Below, one piece after another: positions 47,296 through 57,014 of a stretch of DNA of 64,000 nucleotides. Under the pieces are notes generated by a model. It searched no databases and was not told where the DNA came from. It was given only the letters and a program-made list of their open reading frames with translations. A program made the translations under genes and the position numbers. Numbering within the stretch: position 1 is the first letter of the stretch; every line of letters begins with the position of its first letter. Source of the DNA: Betaproteobacteria bacterium (GTDB taxonomy: Bacteria; Pseudomonadota; Gammaproteobacteria; Burkholderiales; Rhodocyclaceae); the NCBI GenBank assembly GCA_016703785.1, contig JADJBM010000009.1, positions 186,001 to 250,000 of the forward strand, written 5' to 3'.

Positions 47296-48306
47296 TTATG
47301 CCTGAAGCAAGCCCCCTTGCGTATCGGTGAAGCGCGGCTGCTCGAAGAGCGAGACGATCTCCACCTTCGCGATGCGCTTGTCGTCCGGCACCACGTAGAG
47401 CACCGGCGTGAGCATTTCCTCGAAGATGCCGCGCAGGCTGCGCGCGCCGACCTTGTACTCGATGGCCAGTTCGGCGATCTGCTCGAAGACCAGCGGCGCG
47501 ATGGTCAGCTCGACGCCCTCGCCCTGCAGTATCTCCTGGAACTGCCGGTAGATGGCGTTGCGCGGGACGGTCATGATGCGCACCAGCATCTCCTTGTTCA
47601 GGTCCTGGAAGCTGGCGATGATCGGCAGGCGGCCGGCGAACTCGGGGATGAGGCCGAACTCGAAAAGGTCGGTCGGCTTCACGCGCGCATTGAGGCGGTC
47701 GAGGATGTGCTGGTCGTCGCCGCCGGTGGCGGAGATGAAGCCGAAGGCCTGCGTCTTCGCCTGGATGCTGTTCAGCCCGACGAAGGCGCCGCCGCAGATG
47801 AAGAGGATGTTGGTGGTGTCGATGTACTGGCCGTGCTTCAGGCGCACCGGCGAGCCTTCCATGATCTTCAGCAGCGCATGCTGCACGCTCTCGCCCGAGG
47901 CGCCGCGCGCCTGGCCGCTGATCGCCTTGAGCTTGTCCACCTCGTCGATGAAGACGATGCCGCACTGCGCCCGCGCCACGTCGCCTTCCGCCTTTTCGAT
48001 GAGGCGCTGCAGGATGGCATCGATCTCCTCGTTGGCGAATTCCGTCTGCGCCAGCGAGGTGGCGTCGGCCGTGACGAAGGGCAGCTTCAGCGCGCGCGCC
48101 AGCGTCTCGCACAGCAGCGTCTTGCCGGTGCCGGTGGAGCCGACAAGGAGGATGTTGCTCTTGGCGTTCTCGACGCTCTCGCCGCCGCTCCGCGCCTTGG
48201 CGACCTTTTTGTAATGCGAATAGACGGCGACGGCGAGGATCTTCTTGGCATCGTCCTGGCCGACGACGTACTGGTCGAGATACTTGACGATGGCGCTGGG
48301 GGTCAT
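47296..48306 (-). CDS. Divergent ClpX-like AAA+ ATPase lacking zinc domain and pore-1 loop
   Basis: A 336-residue AAA+ protein closest to ClpX over its whole length: Walker A LLVGSTGTGKTLLCETLARA (residues about 53-72), Walker B GIVFIDEVDK, sensor 1 NILFICGGAF, box LFEFGLIPEFAGRLP and sensor 2 VGARSLRGIFEEML. The N-terminal zinc-binding domain of ClpX is absent. The substrate-gripping pore loop GYVG is replaced (ADATSLAQTEFANEEIDAIL, residues 80-99), the RKH loop is shortened, and the ClpP-docking IGF is FGF (residues about 188-190). No clpP is nearby. It may be a regulatory or inactive unfoldase; exact function unknown. Confidence 0.85.
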   Translation of the reverse strand: MTPSAIVKYLDQYVVGQDDAKKILAVAVYSHYKKVAKARSGGESVENAKSNILLVGSTGTGKTLLCETLARALKLPFVTADATSLAQTEFANEEIDAILQRLIEKAEGDVARAQCGIVFIDEVDKLKAISGQARGASGESVQHALLKIMEGSPVRLKHGQYIDTTNILFICGGAFVGLNSIQAKTQAFGFISATGGDDQHILDRLNARVKPTDLFEFGLIPEFAGRLPIIASFQDLNKEMLVRIMTVPRNAIYRQFQEILQGEGVELTIAPLVFEQIAELAIEYKVGARSLRGIFEEMLTPVLYVVPDDKRIAKVEIVSLFEQPRFTDTQGGLLQA

Positions 48307-48383
48307 GCTCAGGGGCTCAGTGGGCTGTCGATCCGGCTTGCATTATGCCCCGCCGGAGGTCGCCGTGCCGGCTCACGGGACGA

Positions 48384-48412
48384 TTGACGCCGACTCATCG
48401 GGCGGCGATACT
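48384..48412 (+). promoter_or_regulatory. Predicted sigma70-type promoter of ugpBAEC
   Basis: TTGACG (48384-48389), a 17-bp spacer and GATACT (48407-48412), about 80 bp before the ugpB ATG. The -35 matches 5 of 6 and the -10 matches 4 of 6 consensus positions. It was found by eye only. No Pho box was recognised. Confidence 0.4.
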
Positions 48413-48493
48413 TCACGACGCACAAAAGACCGTCTTGCATAGCCTCCCCGAAGGTAGCACCCCGCCCAGCGGGCCAACCAAAGGAGAATAAAA

Positions 48494-49807
48494 ATGAAAT
48501 TCAGGGCATTTGTCGCATCGCTGTTCGCCGCCGGCATCGTCGGCACCCCAACCGCCTTCGCCCAGACCGAGATCCAGTGGTGGCACTCCATGAGCGGCCA
48601 GCACAACGAGAAAATCAACGAGATCGCCAAGGGCTTCAACGCCAGCCAGTCCGAGTACAAGCTGAATCCCGTCTTCAAGGGCAGCTACCCCGAATCCATG
48701 ACCGCCGCGATCGCCGCCTTCCGCGCCGGCAACCCGCCGCACATCGTGCAGGTGTTCGAGGTCGGCACCGCCACCATGATGGCGGCCAAGGGCGCCATCG
48801 TGCCGGTGGCCAAGCTCATGAAGGACGCCGGCGAGCCCTTCGATCCCAAGGCCTACCTGCCGGCGGTGACGGGCTATTACTCCGACACGCAGGGCAACAT
48901 GCTGTCGATGCCCTTCAACAGCTCGACCGCCATCTTCTACATCAACAAGGACGCCTTCAAGAAGGCCAAACTCGACCCGAACAGGGCGCCCAAGACCTGG
49001 AAGGAATTCACCGTTGCTGCCGAGAAGCTCAAGGCCGCCGGCCAGTCCTGCGCCTATACCACCGGCTGGCCTTCCTGGGTGCACGTCGAGAACTTCAGCG
49101 CCTGGCACAACCTGCCGATCGGCACCAAGGAAAACGGCATCGGCGGCCTCGACACCGAGTTTCGCGTGAACACCCCGGCCCATATCCAGCATATCGCCAC
49201 GCTCGGCTACTACGCCAAGCAGGGCTGGTTCACCTACTCCGGCCGCCGGCAGGAAGGCGAGGACCGCTTCATCAGCGGCGACTGCGCCATGCTGACGTCC
49301 AGCTCCTCGGCCATCGGCAAGATCCGCAAGGGCGCGAAGTTCGACTTCTCCGCCCACTTCCTGCCCTACCACGACGACATGCCGGGCGCGCCGCAGAATT
49401 CCATCATCGGTGGCGCCACGCTGTGGGTCCTCTCCGGCAAGCCGGCGGGCGACTACAAGGGCGTGGCGAAATTCTTCGCCTACCTCTCGCGCCCCGAAGT
49501 GCAAATGGACTGGCATACGAGCACGGGCTACGTGCCGATCACCCTGGCCGCCTATGAGATGACAAAGAAGTCCGGCTACTACGACAAGAATCCGGGCGTC
49601 GATGTCGCCATCCACCAGCTCAACAACAAGGCGCCGACGGCCAACTCCAAGGGCCTGCGCTTCGGCGGCTTCGTGCAGGGACGCGAGATCTTCGAGGAGG
49701 AAATCGAGCTGGTCCTGCAGGGCAAGAAAACCGCCAAGGCAGCGATGGACGATGCCGTCAAGCGCGGCAACGAAATCCTGCGCAAGTTCGAGGCCGCCAA
49801 CAAGTAA
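48494..49807 (+). CDS. ugpB: sn-Glycerol-3-phosphate ABC transporter, periplasmic binding protein UgpB
   Basis: Periplasmic receptor for glycerol-3-phosphate and glycerophosphodiesters. The 437-residue product has a signal peptide (MKFRAFVASLFAAGIVGTPT, cleavage near AFA) and UgpB marks: IQWWHSMSGQHNEKINEIAK, NPPHIVQVFEVGTATMM, MPFNSSTAIFYINKDAFKKA and TSTGYVPITLAAYEMTKKSG. AAGGAG lies 7 bp before the ATG. It is the first gene of a complete ugpBAEC operon. Confidence 0.93.
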   Translation: MKFRAFVASLFAAGIVGTPTAFAQTEIQWWHSMSGQHNEKINEIAKGFNASQSEYKLNPVFKGSYPESMTAAIAAFRAGNPPHIVQVFEVGTATMMAAKGAIVPVAKLMKDAGEPFDPKAYLPAVTGYYSDTQGNMLSMPFNSSTAIFYINKDAFKKAKLDPNRAPKTWKEFTVAAEKLKAAGQSCAYTTGWPSWVHVENFSAWHNLPIGTKENGIGGLDTEFRVNTPAHIQHIATLGYYAKQGWFTYSGRRQEGEDRFISGDCAMLTSSSSAIGKIRKGAKFDFSAHFLPYHDDMPGAPQNSIIGGATLWVLSGKPAGDYKGVAKFFAYLSRPEVQMDWHTSTGYVPITLAAYEMTKKSGYYDKNPGVDVAIHQLNNKAPTANSKGLRFGGFVQGREIFEEEIELVLQGKKTAKAAMDDAVKRGNEILRKFEAANK

Positions 49808-49841
49808 GACCAGGTAAAAGTCAGCCTCCACACCACGCCGA

Positions 49842-50723
49842 ATGGAAAAACGCGTTGTATTCCGCTCGGCGTGGCTGCCCTACGCGCTGCTCGCGCCGCA
49901 GATCGCGATCACGATCATCTTCTTCTTCTGGCCGGCCGGCCAGGCGGTCTGGTATTCCTTCCAGTTGCAGGACGCCTTCGGCCTGAAGACCCAGTTCGTC
50001 GGCCTGGACAACTTCCGCGCGCTGTTCGCCGACCCGCGCTACCTCGCCTCCTTCAAGATCACCGCGCTCTTCAGCGCGCTGGTGGCTGGCGCCGGCATCG
50101 TCATCGCGCTGCTGCTGGCGACGATGGTCGACCGCGTGGCCAAGGGCGCACTGGCCTACAAGACGCTGCTCATCTGGCCCTATGCGGTGGCGCCGGCCGT
50201 TGCGGGCGTGCTGTGGGCCTTTCTCTTCGCGCCCTCCATCGGCCTCGTCACCTACGTCCTGAAGAAAAACGGCATCGACTGGAACTGGGTGCTGCAGGGC
50301 GACCAGGCCATGCTGCTGGTGGTCATCGCCTCGACCTGGAAGCAGATCAGCTACAACTTCCTCTTCTTCCTCGCCGGCCTGCAGTCGATCCCGCGCTCGC
50401 TCATCGAGGCCGCCGCCATCGACGGCGCCGGGCCGGGGCGGCGCTTCTGGACCATCGTCTTCCCCCTGCTCTCGCCGACCACCTTCTTCCTCATGGTGGT
50501 GAACATCGTCTATGCCTTCTTCGACACCTTCGGCGTGATCGACGCGACGACGCAGGGCGGGCCGGCCGGCGCGACGAACATCCTCGTCTACAAGGCCTAC
50601 TACGACGGCGTCAAGGCGGCCGACCTGGGCGGCTCCTCGGCGCAATCGGCCATCCTGATGCTGATCGTGATTACGCTGACGGTGGTGCAGTTCAGGTTCG
50701 TCGAACGGAAGGTGCAATATTGA
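49842..50723 (+). CDS. ugpA: sn-Glycerol-3-phosphate ABC transporter permease UgpA
   Basis: Inner-membrane permease of 293 residues with about six transmembrane helices (YALLAPQIAITIIFFFWPAG near the N-terminus). The EAA cytoplasmic loop is EAAAIDGAGPGRRFWTIVFP. It pairs with UgpE to form the channel. It lies 34 bp after ugpB. A REP-like palindrome separates it from ugpE. Confidence 0.92.
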   Translation: MEKRVVFRSAWLPYALLAPQIAITIIFFFWPAGQAVWYSFQLQDAFGLKTQFVGLDNFRALFADPRYLASFKITALFSALVAGAGIVIALLLATMVDRVAKGALAYKTLLIWPYAVAPAVAGVLWAFLFAPSIGLVTYVLKKNGIDWNWVLQGDQAMLLVVIASTWKQISYNFLFFLAGLQSIPRSLIEAAAIDGAGPGRRFWTIVFPLLSPTTFFLMVVNIVYAFFDTFGVIDATTQGGPAGATNILVYKAYYDGVKAADLGGSSAQSAILMLIVITLTVVQFRFVERKVQY

Positions 50724-50751
50724 AATCACACGGAACGCCCGCAAAGCCTTA

Positions 50752-50779
50752 CCCCCTCTCCCGCCAGCGGGAGAGGGGG
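50752..50779. repeat. REP-like palindrome inside the ugp operon
   Basis: CCCCCTCTCCCGCCAGCGGGAGAGGGGG, located between ugpA (stop 50723) and ugpE (start 50803). A stable hairpin here could alter the relative expression of ugpA and ugpE, for example by protecting upstream mRNA. Confidence 0.85.
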
Positions 50780-50802
50780 CCAAGTAGTCGCGCCATTGTC
50801 CG

Positions 50803-51651
50803 ATGATCGAGAACCGCCCCTGGCTGACCTTCTTCTCGCATGCCGTGCTGATCCTCGGCGTGGTCATCGTCGCCTTTCCGCTCTATGTCACCTTCGTCGC
50901 CTCGACGCTGACGCTCGACGAGATCATCAGCGTGCCGATGCCGCTCCTGCCGGGTTCGCACATGCTGGAGAACTACGCCCAGGTGCTGACGGCCGGCTCC
51001 GAGGCCGGCGCCGCGGCGCCGGTGGGGCGCATGATGCTGAACAGCCTGATCATGGCGCTGGCCATCGCCGTGGGAAAGATCGCCATCTCGATCATCGCCT
51101 CATTCGCCATCGTCTATTTCCGCTTTCCGCTGCGCAATTTCTTCTTCTGGATGATCTTCGTCACCCTCATGCTGCCGGTCGAGGTGCGCATCATCCCGAC
51201 CTTCAAGGTCGTCTCCGACCTGGGCATGATCGACACCTACGTCGGCCTGACCCTGCCGCTGATCGCCTCCGCCACGGCGACATTCCTCTTCCGCCAGTTC
51301 TTCCTCACCGTGCCGGACGAACTGGCCGAGGCGGCGCGCATCGATGGCGCCGGGCCGCTGCGCTTTTTTTGGGACGTGCTGCTGCCGCTGTCGAAAACCA
51401 GCATGGCGGCCCTGTTCGTCATCCAGTTCATCTACGGCTGGAACCAGTATCTGTGGCCGCTGCTCATCACCACGCAGGAAAGCATGTACACGGCGGTGAT
51501 CGGCATCAAGCGCATGATCACCAGCGGCGACGCGCTGACGGAGTGGCACCTGGTGATGGCCACCGCCATGCTCGCCATGCTGCCGCCGGTGGCGGTGGTG
51601 ATCCTCATGCAGCGCTGGTTCGTGCGCGGACTGGTTGAAACGGAGAAATGA
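50803..51651 (+). CDS. ugpE: sn-Glycerol-3-phosphate ABC transporter permease UgpE
   Basis: Second permease subunit, 282 residues, with six predicted helices (FSHAVLILGVVIVAFPLYVT as the first). The EAA loop is EAARIDGAGPLRFFWDVLLP. The segment FVIQFIYGWNQYLWPLLITT is characteristic of UgpE-type carbohydrate permeases. It follows ugpA after the palindrome and precedes ugpC by 4 bp. Confidence 0.92.
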   Translation: MIENRPWLTFFSHAVLILGVVIVAFPLYVTFVASTLTLDEIISVPMPLLPGSHMLENYAQVLTAGSEAGAAAPVGRMMLNSLIMALAIAVGKIAISIIASFAIVYFRFPLRNFFFWMIFVTLMLPVEVRIIPTFKVVSDLGMIDTYVGLTLPLIASATATFLFRQFFLTVPDELAEAARIDGAGPLRFFWDVLLPLSKTSMAALFVIQFIYGWNQYLWPLLITTQESMYTAVIGIKRMITSGDALTEWHLVMATAMLAMLPPVAVVILMQRWFVRGLVETEK

Positions 51652-51655
51652 ATCG

Positions 51656-52663
<1,008 letters not shown>

Positions 52664-52668
52664 TCCCT

Positions 52669-52694
52669 CCCCTCTCCCGCAAGCGGGAGAGGGG
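52669..52694. repeat. REP-like palindrome after ugpC
   Basis: CCCCTCTCCCGCAAGCGGGAGAGGGG, between the convergent ends of ugpC and the HAD hydrolase. It may serve as an mRNA 3' end stabiliser. Confidence 0.85.
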
Positions 52695-52712
52695 CCGGGG
52701 GAGAGGGCTCGG

Positions 52713-53507
52713 TCAGCACGATCGCAGCAGCGCCTCGCACACCTCCACAAACCCCGCCCCCGCCCGCGCCTGCGTGACGTAAGCCGGCTTCACCGCCAGC
52801 CTGTCGCCGAAATCCATCACGTTCGCCACGCCCACCGCATTCGGAAAGAAGCCGAACATCGGCGCATCGTTGGGCGAATCGCCGACGAACACCCAGCGCG
52901 CCCTTTCCGCATCCGTCTCCAGCGACACGCCGAATTCCTCCTGCAGCATGCGCCGCGTCGTGGACAGCTTGTCGTAATCGCCGAACCAGCCGTTGACGTG
53001 GATGGAACTCACCTTGGCGCGCATGCCCGCCGCCTCCATGCGCCGAACGATGGCATCCACCGACTGCGGCGGCAGCGGCGCGACATCCTCGCAATAATCG
53101 ATGGCCAGGTCGGCGATGCGGCAGAACTGGTCCGAGGCCAGCGCGCAGCCCGGCACGGCGGCGAGGATCTCCCGCGCCAGCGCCTCGATGCGCGCCTGGC
53201 GGTCCGCCGGCGGCCGGCCGGCGAAGACCGTCTTCAGCTTCCTTGCCGACGCGGCATAGCGCATCCAGAACGCGCCATTCTCCCCCACCACCGCATCCAC
53301 CGGCCACATGCGCGCAATGTGGTCGCACCACCCCGCCGGCCGGCCGGTGACGGGGATGACCTTGAAGCCGGCTTGATGCAAGCGCTCGAGCGCAGCGTAG
53401 GCGGCGGCGGTCAGGCGGCCTTCGGTGGTGAGCGTGTCGTCGATATCCGTCAGGACGCCGACGATCCGCGATCGGGCTTCAGGAAGAAATTGGATAAGCG
53501 GTTTCAT
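52713..53507 (-). CDS. HAD-superfamily (IIB) phosphatase
   Basis: A 264-residue hydrolase with HAD motif I GVLTDIDDTLTTEGRLT (nucleophile DxD), motif II VIPVTGRPAGW, a type IIB cap in the middle, and motif IV WVFVGDSPNDAPMFGFFPNA. The family includes sucrose-phosphate and mannosylglycerate-phosphate phosphatases, so a sugar-phosphate substrate is likely. It converges on the ugp operon; a link to glycerol-phosphate use is possible but unsupported by motif. Confidence 0.85.
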   Translation of the reverse strand: MKPLIQFLPEARSRIVGVLTDIDDTLTTEGRLTAAAYAALERLHQAGFKVIPVTGRPAGWCDHIARMWPVDAVVGENGAFWMRYAASARKLKTVFAGRPPADRQARIEALAREILAAVPGCALASDQFCRIADLAIDYCEDVAPLPPQSVDAIVRRMEAAGMRAKVSSIHVNGWFGDYDKLSTTRRMLQEEFGVSLETDAERARWVFVGDSPNDAPMFGFFPNAVGVANVMDFGDRLAVKPAYVTQARAGAGFVEVCEALLRSC

Positions 53508-53581
53508 TCAGATTGCTGCGTTCATCATTCCGCGCGCTTTCATATTGTCCTCGCCGTATTCCAGCGACTGACTTTCACCAG

Positions 53582-54283
53582 CTATTTCGGGATGGTCAGT
53601 CCGCGCTGCACCGCAGGCCGCTCGAGGAATGCGCCAAGTGCGCGCGTGACATGCGGGAAATCACCGCTGCCCACCAGTTCCCCTGCCTCGTAGAAGCCGA
53701 GCAGGTTGCGCACCCACGGGAAAGTTGCGATATCCACGATCGAGTAGGCATCGCCCAGCAGCCAGGGGCGATCCGCCAGGCGCTGATTCAGCACGCCGAA
53801 CAGGCGGCGCGATTCGGCGACATAGCGATCCCTGGGGCGCTTGTCCTCATATTCCTTGCCGGCGAACTTGTGGAAGAAGCCGACTTGCCCAAACATCGGG
53901 CCGATGCCGCCCATCTGGAACATCAGCCATTGCAGCGCCTGGTAGCGCTCGTGCGGATCGCCGGGCAGCAGCTGTCCGGACTTTTCGGCGAGGTAAATCA
54001 GGATGGCGCCCGACTCGAACAGCGGCAGGGGCCTGCCGCCGGGACCGTCGGGATCGATGATGGCGGGGATCTTGTTGTTGGGGTTCAATGAAATGAATTC
54101 TGGCGAGAGCTGGTCGTTGCTGTCGAACGCGACCCGGTGCGCCTCGTAGGGCAAGCCGATCTCTTCCAGCATGATCGACACCTTGACCCCGTTGGGCGTG
54201 GGCAGGGAGTAAAGCTGCAGGCGCTCGGGATGGCGGGCGGGCCACTTGCGGGTGATGGGAAAGCCGGCGAGATCGGTCTTCAC
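53582..54283 (-). CDS. Glutathione S-transferase (YfcG/YghU-like)
   Basis: A 233-residue GST with thioredoxin-like N-domain: LQLYSLPTPNGVKVSIMLEE, NPNNKIPAIIDPDGPGG and LFESGAILIYLAEKSG, which match the disulfide-bond oxidoreductase class YfcG/Ure2-like, where the TPNG loop holds glutathione. The all-helical C-domain follows (YSIVDIATFPWVRNLLGFYE). The start is taken as GTG at 54283 (KTDLAGFPITRKW follows), since the frame is open far upstream with no homology. It may act in thiol redox or detoxification. Confidence 0.85.
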   Translation of the reverse strand: MKTDLAGFPITRKWPARHPERLQLYSLPTPNGVKVSIMLEEIGLPYEAHRVAFDSNDQLSPEFISLNPNNKIPAIIDPDGPGGRPLPLFESGAILIYLAEKSGQLLPGDPHERYQALQWLMFQMGGIGPMFGQVGFFHKFAGKEYEDKRPRDRYVAESRRLFGVLNQRLADRPWLLGDAYSIVDIATFPWVRNLLGFYEAGELVGSGDFPHVTRALGAFLERPAVQRGLTIPK

Positions 54284-54339
54284 GGGGTATTTTGTTGGTG
54301 TCGAATTGGTTAGTTTAGCTTCATTGTCAGACGCCGGCC

Positions 54340-55284
54340 TTATAGTCCGAGATGGGTCAAGGCCAGCACCAGCGGCGTGGTCATTCCCGCCAGCGCGGTC
54401 GAGATGACGAGGCTGGCGGCCACCGGCCCTTCGAGCACCTTGAACTGGCGCGACATCAGGTACACATTCGCGCCCACCCCGATCGAGGCGAGCAGCACGA
54501 CAACCTGGGTCTCCATGGGCGGCAAGCCGAGCAGACGCGCCAGCGCCCAGACCACCAGCGGCTGCAGCAGCAGCTTGATGGCCGTGATGGCCAGGCTGAT
54601 CTGCAGGCCGTCGCGGATGCGGTACGCGGCCAGCCCCATGCCGAGCGCCACCAGGGCCAGGGGCGCGGCAGCCTGTCCGAGCAGGGCGAGCGGAACGTCG
54701 ACCGGCTTCGGGATGGTGAATCCCGCCAGCCCGAACAGCGTGCCCAGGAGTATGCCGACGATGATCGGATTGGTGAGGACGGCCCGCATCGTCTTGGCGC
54801 CGCCTTGCAGCGAAAGGCTGCCGTGCCGGGCCCACTCGACCGACACGGTCACCAGGATCCACAGGATCAGCGCATTGAACACCAGCACCAGGGCCACGGA
54901 CGGCAGCGCGGCATCGCCCAGCACGACCTTGGCCAGCGGCAGGCCGAGCATGACGTTGTTGGAGAAGACGCCGCCCAGCGCAAAAACCGATTGCCCCACG
55001 CCGTCGAGGCGGAAGCATCCACGGGCAATCAGGCGTCCGATGACGAAGACGATCAGGCAGCTGCCGAAGAACGCCAGCAGCAGGCGCGCATCGACGGCCG
55101 GCAGCTTCGAGAAATCGCTCATCAGCCTGAACAGCATCGCCGGCAGGGCGATGGAAAAGACGAACCAGGACAGTCGTTCAGACCATGTCTTCGGCAAGCG
55201 GGACAGGCGCATCAGCGCATAACCGGCGAAGACGAGGGAATAGAACGGAACGGCCAGGGACAGATGGTGGAAGAACGCTGCCAT
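54340..55284 (-). CDS. AEC-family (auxin efflux carrier) transporter
   Basis: An inner-membrane protein of 314 residues with about ten hydrophobic helices in two halves, as in the AEC permeases (malonate/malate and other anion transporters). Characteristic parts: FGSCLIVFVIGRLIARGCFR, GGVFSNNVMLGLPLAKVVLG, TNPIIVGILLGTLFGLAGFT and AAPLALVALGMGLA. The start codon ATG 55284 begins MAAFFHHLSLAVPFYSLVFA. The substrate is unknown. Confidence 0.85.
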   Translation of the reverse strand: MAAFFHHLSLAVPFYSLVFAGYALMRLSRLPKTWSERLSWFVFSIALPAMLFRLMSDFSKLPAVDARLLLAFFGSCLIVFVIGRLIARGCFRLDGVGQSVFALGGVFSNNVMLGLPLAKVVLGDAALPSVALVLVFNALILWILVTVSVEWARHGSLSLQGGAKTMRAVLTNPIIVGILLGTLFGLAGFTIPKPVDVPLALLGQAAAPLALVALGMGLAAYRIRDGLQISLAITAIKLLLQPLVVWALARLLGLPPMETQVVVLLASIGVGANVYLMSRQFKVLEGPVAASLVISTALAGMTTPLVLALTHLGL

Positions 55285-55313
55285 GTCGTCAGGGGAAACC
55301 GAAGGCACGGGGG

Positions 55314-56450
55314 CTAAATCCGGACGGGCGCGAACCCACACCCTGGCAAGCGGGGATCCAGGAAGTGAAAGACGGTCCCGACCCCTTCGCGGGGATGCGA
55401 TAGCGGATTGCCTTCCCAGGTTGGAACTGGAACAAATCGCCGGTCGGTCAAGCCGCGATCACTTTCCCCGGCGGGCGGCTGGCGCGTCTTGTCCAGCACG
55501 GTCATCGCGCCCGACACCATGGTGGCGACATCGGTGAGGTTCGCCGGGACGATGAGCGTGTTGCCGGTCTTGGCCAGGTTGCCGAAGGCACTGACGTAGA
55601 GTTCGGCCACTTTCAGGTTGGCGGCCTGTGCGCCCCCTTCCGCGGTCAGCGCCTTGGCGATCACGGTGACTGCATCGGCCGTTGCCGTGGCGACGGTGGT
55701 GACGGCGATCGCCTCGCCCTGGGCACGGTTGATCGCCGCTTCCTTGGCGCCCTGCGAGGTGAGGATCGCCGCCTGTTTCTCGCCTTCGGCGATGTTGATC
55801 TCTTCCTGGCGCTGTCCTTCGGACTTGGCGATCACCGCGCGCTTTTCCCGCTCGGCGGTGATCTGCGCCTGCATGGCGCGCAGGATCGTCTCCGGCGGCG
55901 TCAGGCTCTTGATCTCGTAGCGCAGCACCTTGATGCCCCAGGTACGGCCGGCGTCGTCCAGCGTGGAGACGATCAGCTTGTTGATTTCATCGCGGCTCTC
56001 GAAGGTCTTGTCGAGCTCCATCTTGCCGATCTCCGAACGCAAGGTGGTTTGTGCCAGTTGGGATATCGCCAGCACATAATCGGAGGTGCCGTACGACGCC
56101 AGCCTGGCATCGACCACCTGGAAATAGATGATGCCGTCGACGGCAAGCTGCGTGTTGTCGCGGGTGATGCAGATCTGCTCGGCCACATCGAGGGGCACTT
56201 CCTTCAGGGAGTGCTTGTAGGCGATGCGGTCGAAGAACGGCACGATGAGGCTCAGGCCGGGCTCGAGCACGGCGTGGAACTTGCCCAGCCGTTCGACGAC
56301 CCAGGCGCTTTGCTGCGGCACGATGCGTACGCTCTCGATGACGAAAGCCACGATCACGGCCAGCACAAACAGCGGGACGGCGAACCCGGACATCGGGGTC
56401 AGCGAAAGCGCGACAGTCAGAATGACGACAACGAGCAGCTTGATGAACAT
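55314..56450 (-). CDS. SPFH-domain slipin/stomatin-like protein
   Basis: Membrane scaffold of 378 residues. It has an N-terminal hydrophobic hairpin (FIKLLVVVILTVALSLTPMS and PLFVLAVIVAFVIESVRIVP), then the Band 7 domain (QQSAWVVERLGKFHAVLEPG, CITRDNTQLAVDGIIYFQVV), a coiled coil rich in Glu/Ala/Gln (EEINIAEGEKQAAILTSQGA) and an oligomerisation tail. The final 30 or so residues (GNPLSHPREGVGTVFHFLDP...) are translated from a palindromic repeat, so the C-terminus is atypical. The NfeD gene lies 20 bp upstream; slipin-NfeD operons are a known pairing. Confidence 0.88.
   Translation of the reverse strand: MFIKLLVVVILTVALSLTPMSGFAVPLFVLAVIVAFVIESVRIVPQQSAWVVERLGKFHAVLEPGLSLIVPFFDRIAYKHSLKEVPLDVAEQICITRDNTQLAVDGIIYFQVVDARLASYGTSDYVLAISQLAQTTLRSEIGKMELDKTFESRDEINKLIVSTLDDAGRTWGIKVLRYEIKSLTPPETILRAMQAQITAEREKRAVIAKSEGQRQEEINIAEGEKQAAILTSQGAKEAAINRAQGEAIAVTTVATATADAVTVIAKALTAEGGAQAANLKVAELYVSAFGNLAKTGNTLIVPANLTDVATMVSGAMTVLDKTRQPPAGESDRGLTDRRFVPVPTWEGNPLSHPREGVGTVFHFLDPRLPGCGFAPVRI
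55350..55402. repeat. TCCCCGC-family repeat inside the slipin 3' end
   Basis: Contains AAGCGGGGATCCAGGAAGTG and CCCTTCGCGGGGATGCGATAG, the same sequence type as at 19617-19661 and 60020-60043. It is read in-frame into the slipin C-terminus. Confidence 0.55.
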
Positions 56451-56470
56451 GTGATCCCCTTTTTATGAAA

Positions 56471-56914
56471 TTAGTCCGCGATTGGGTGCGGGCGATTCAC
56501 GCCTACGAACAGAACGCCATTCTCCTGGCCGCGAATGCACAGGACCTCGCCATCCTTGAACTCGCCCTCGATGCGCGCATCCCAGGTGGCGCCGCGATAC
56601 TTCACGCGCGCCATGCCGGTGGGCCGGTCGATCCATGATTCCATCAGCACGACCTGTCCGCGGTCCAGGTCATTCGATCCGGCAGCTTCCCGCGGATGGC
56701 TCGCGCGCCACCAGCGCAAGAGGAAGGTGCCGAGCAGTGCGGCAACGCCGCTCATGAGGCATTGCAGCCAGAAGTCCCCGCCCAGATAGGCAGCGAGCGC
56801 ACCCACCAGCGCGGCTGCGCCGAAGACCAGCAGGTACAGCGTGCCGCTCAGCAGTTCAAGGGTAATGAGCAGGAGCCCGGCTACGGCCCACATCAATTCG
56901 GAGGTCATTTCCAT
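56471..56914 (-). CDS. NfeD-family membrane protein
   Basis: A 147-residue short NfeD protein. It has two or three N-terminal hydrophobic helices (WAVAGLLLITLELLSGTLYL, LVFGAAALVGALAAYLGG, LMSGVAALLGTFLLRWWR) and a C-terminal OB-fold domain (RGQVVLMESWIDRPTGMARV, GEVLCIRGQENGVLFVGV). The NfeD protease domain of long forms is absent, as in other short members. It partners the slipin encoded immediately downstream; together they probably organise membrane microdomains. Confidence 0.88.
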   Translation of the reverse strand: MEMTSELMWAVAGLLLITLELLSGTLYLLVFGAAALVGALAAYLGGDFWLQCLMSGVAALLGTFLLRWWRASHPREAAGSNDLDRGQVVLMESWIDRPTGMARVKYRGATWDARIEGEFKDGEVLCIRGQENGVLFVGVNRPHPIAD

Positions 56915-57014
56915 TGTTCCTGTGTCGTTGGATTGTCTGAGTTTACCGGATCACACGTCCTGCCGCGTATGCGATTATGGGCCGGGTCAGCATCGCTTGC
57001 ACGAGGAAAAACGT

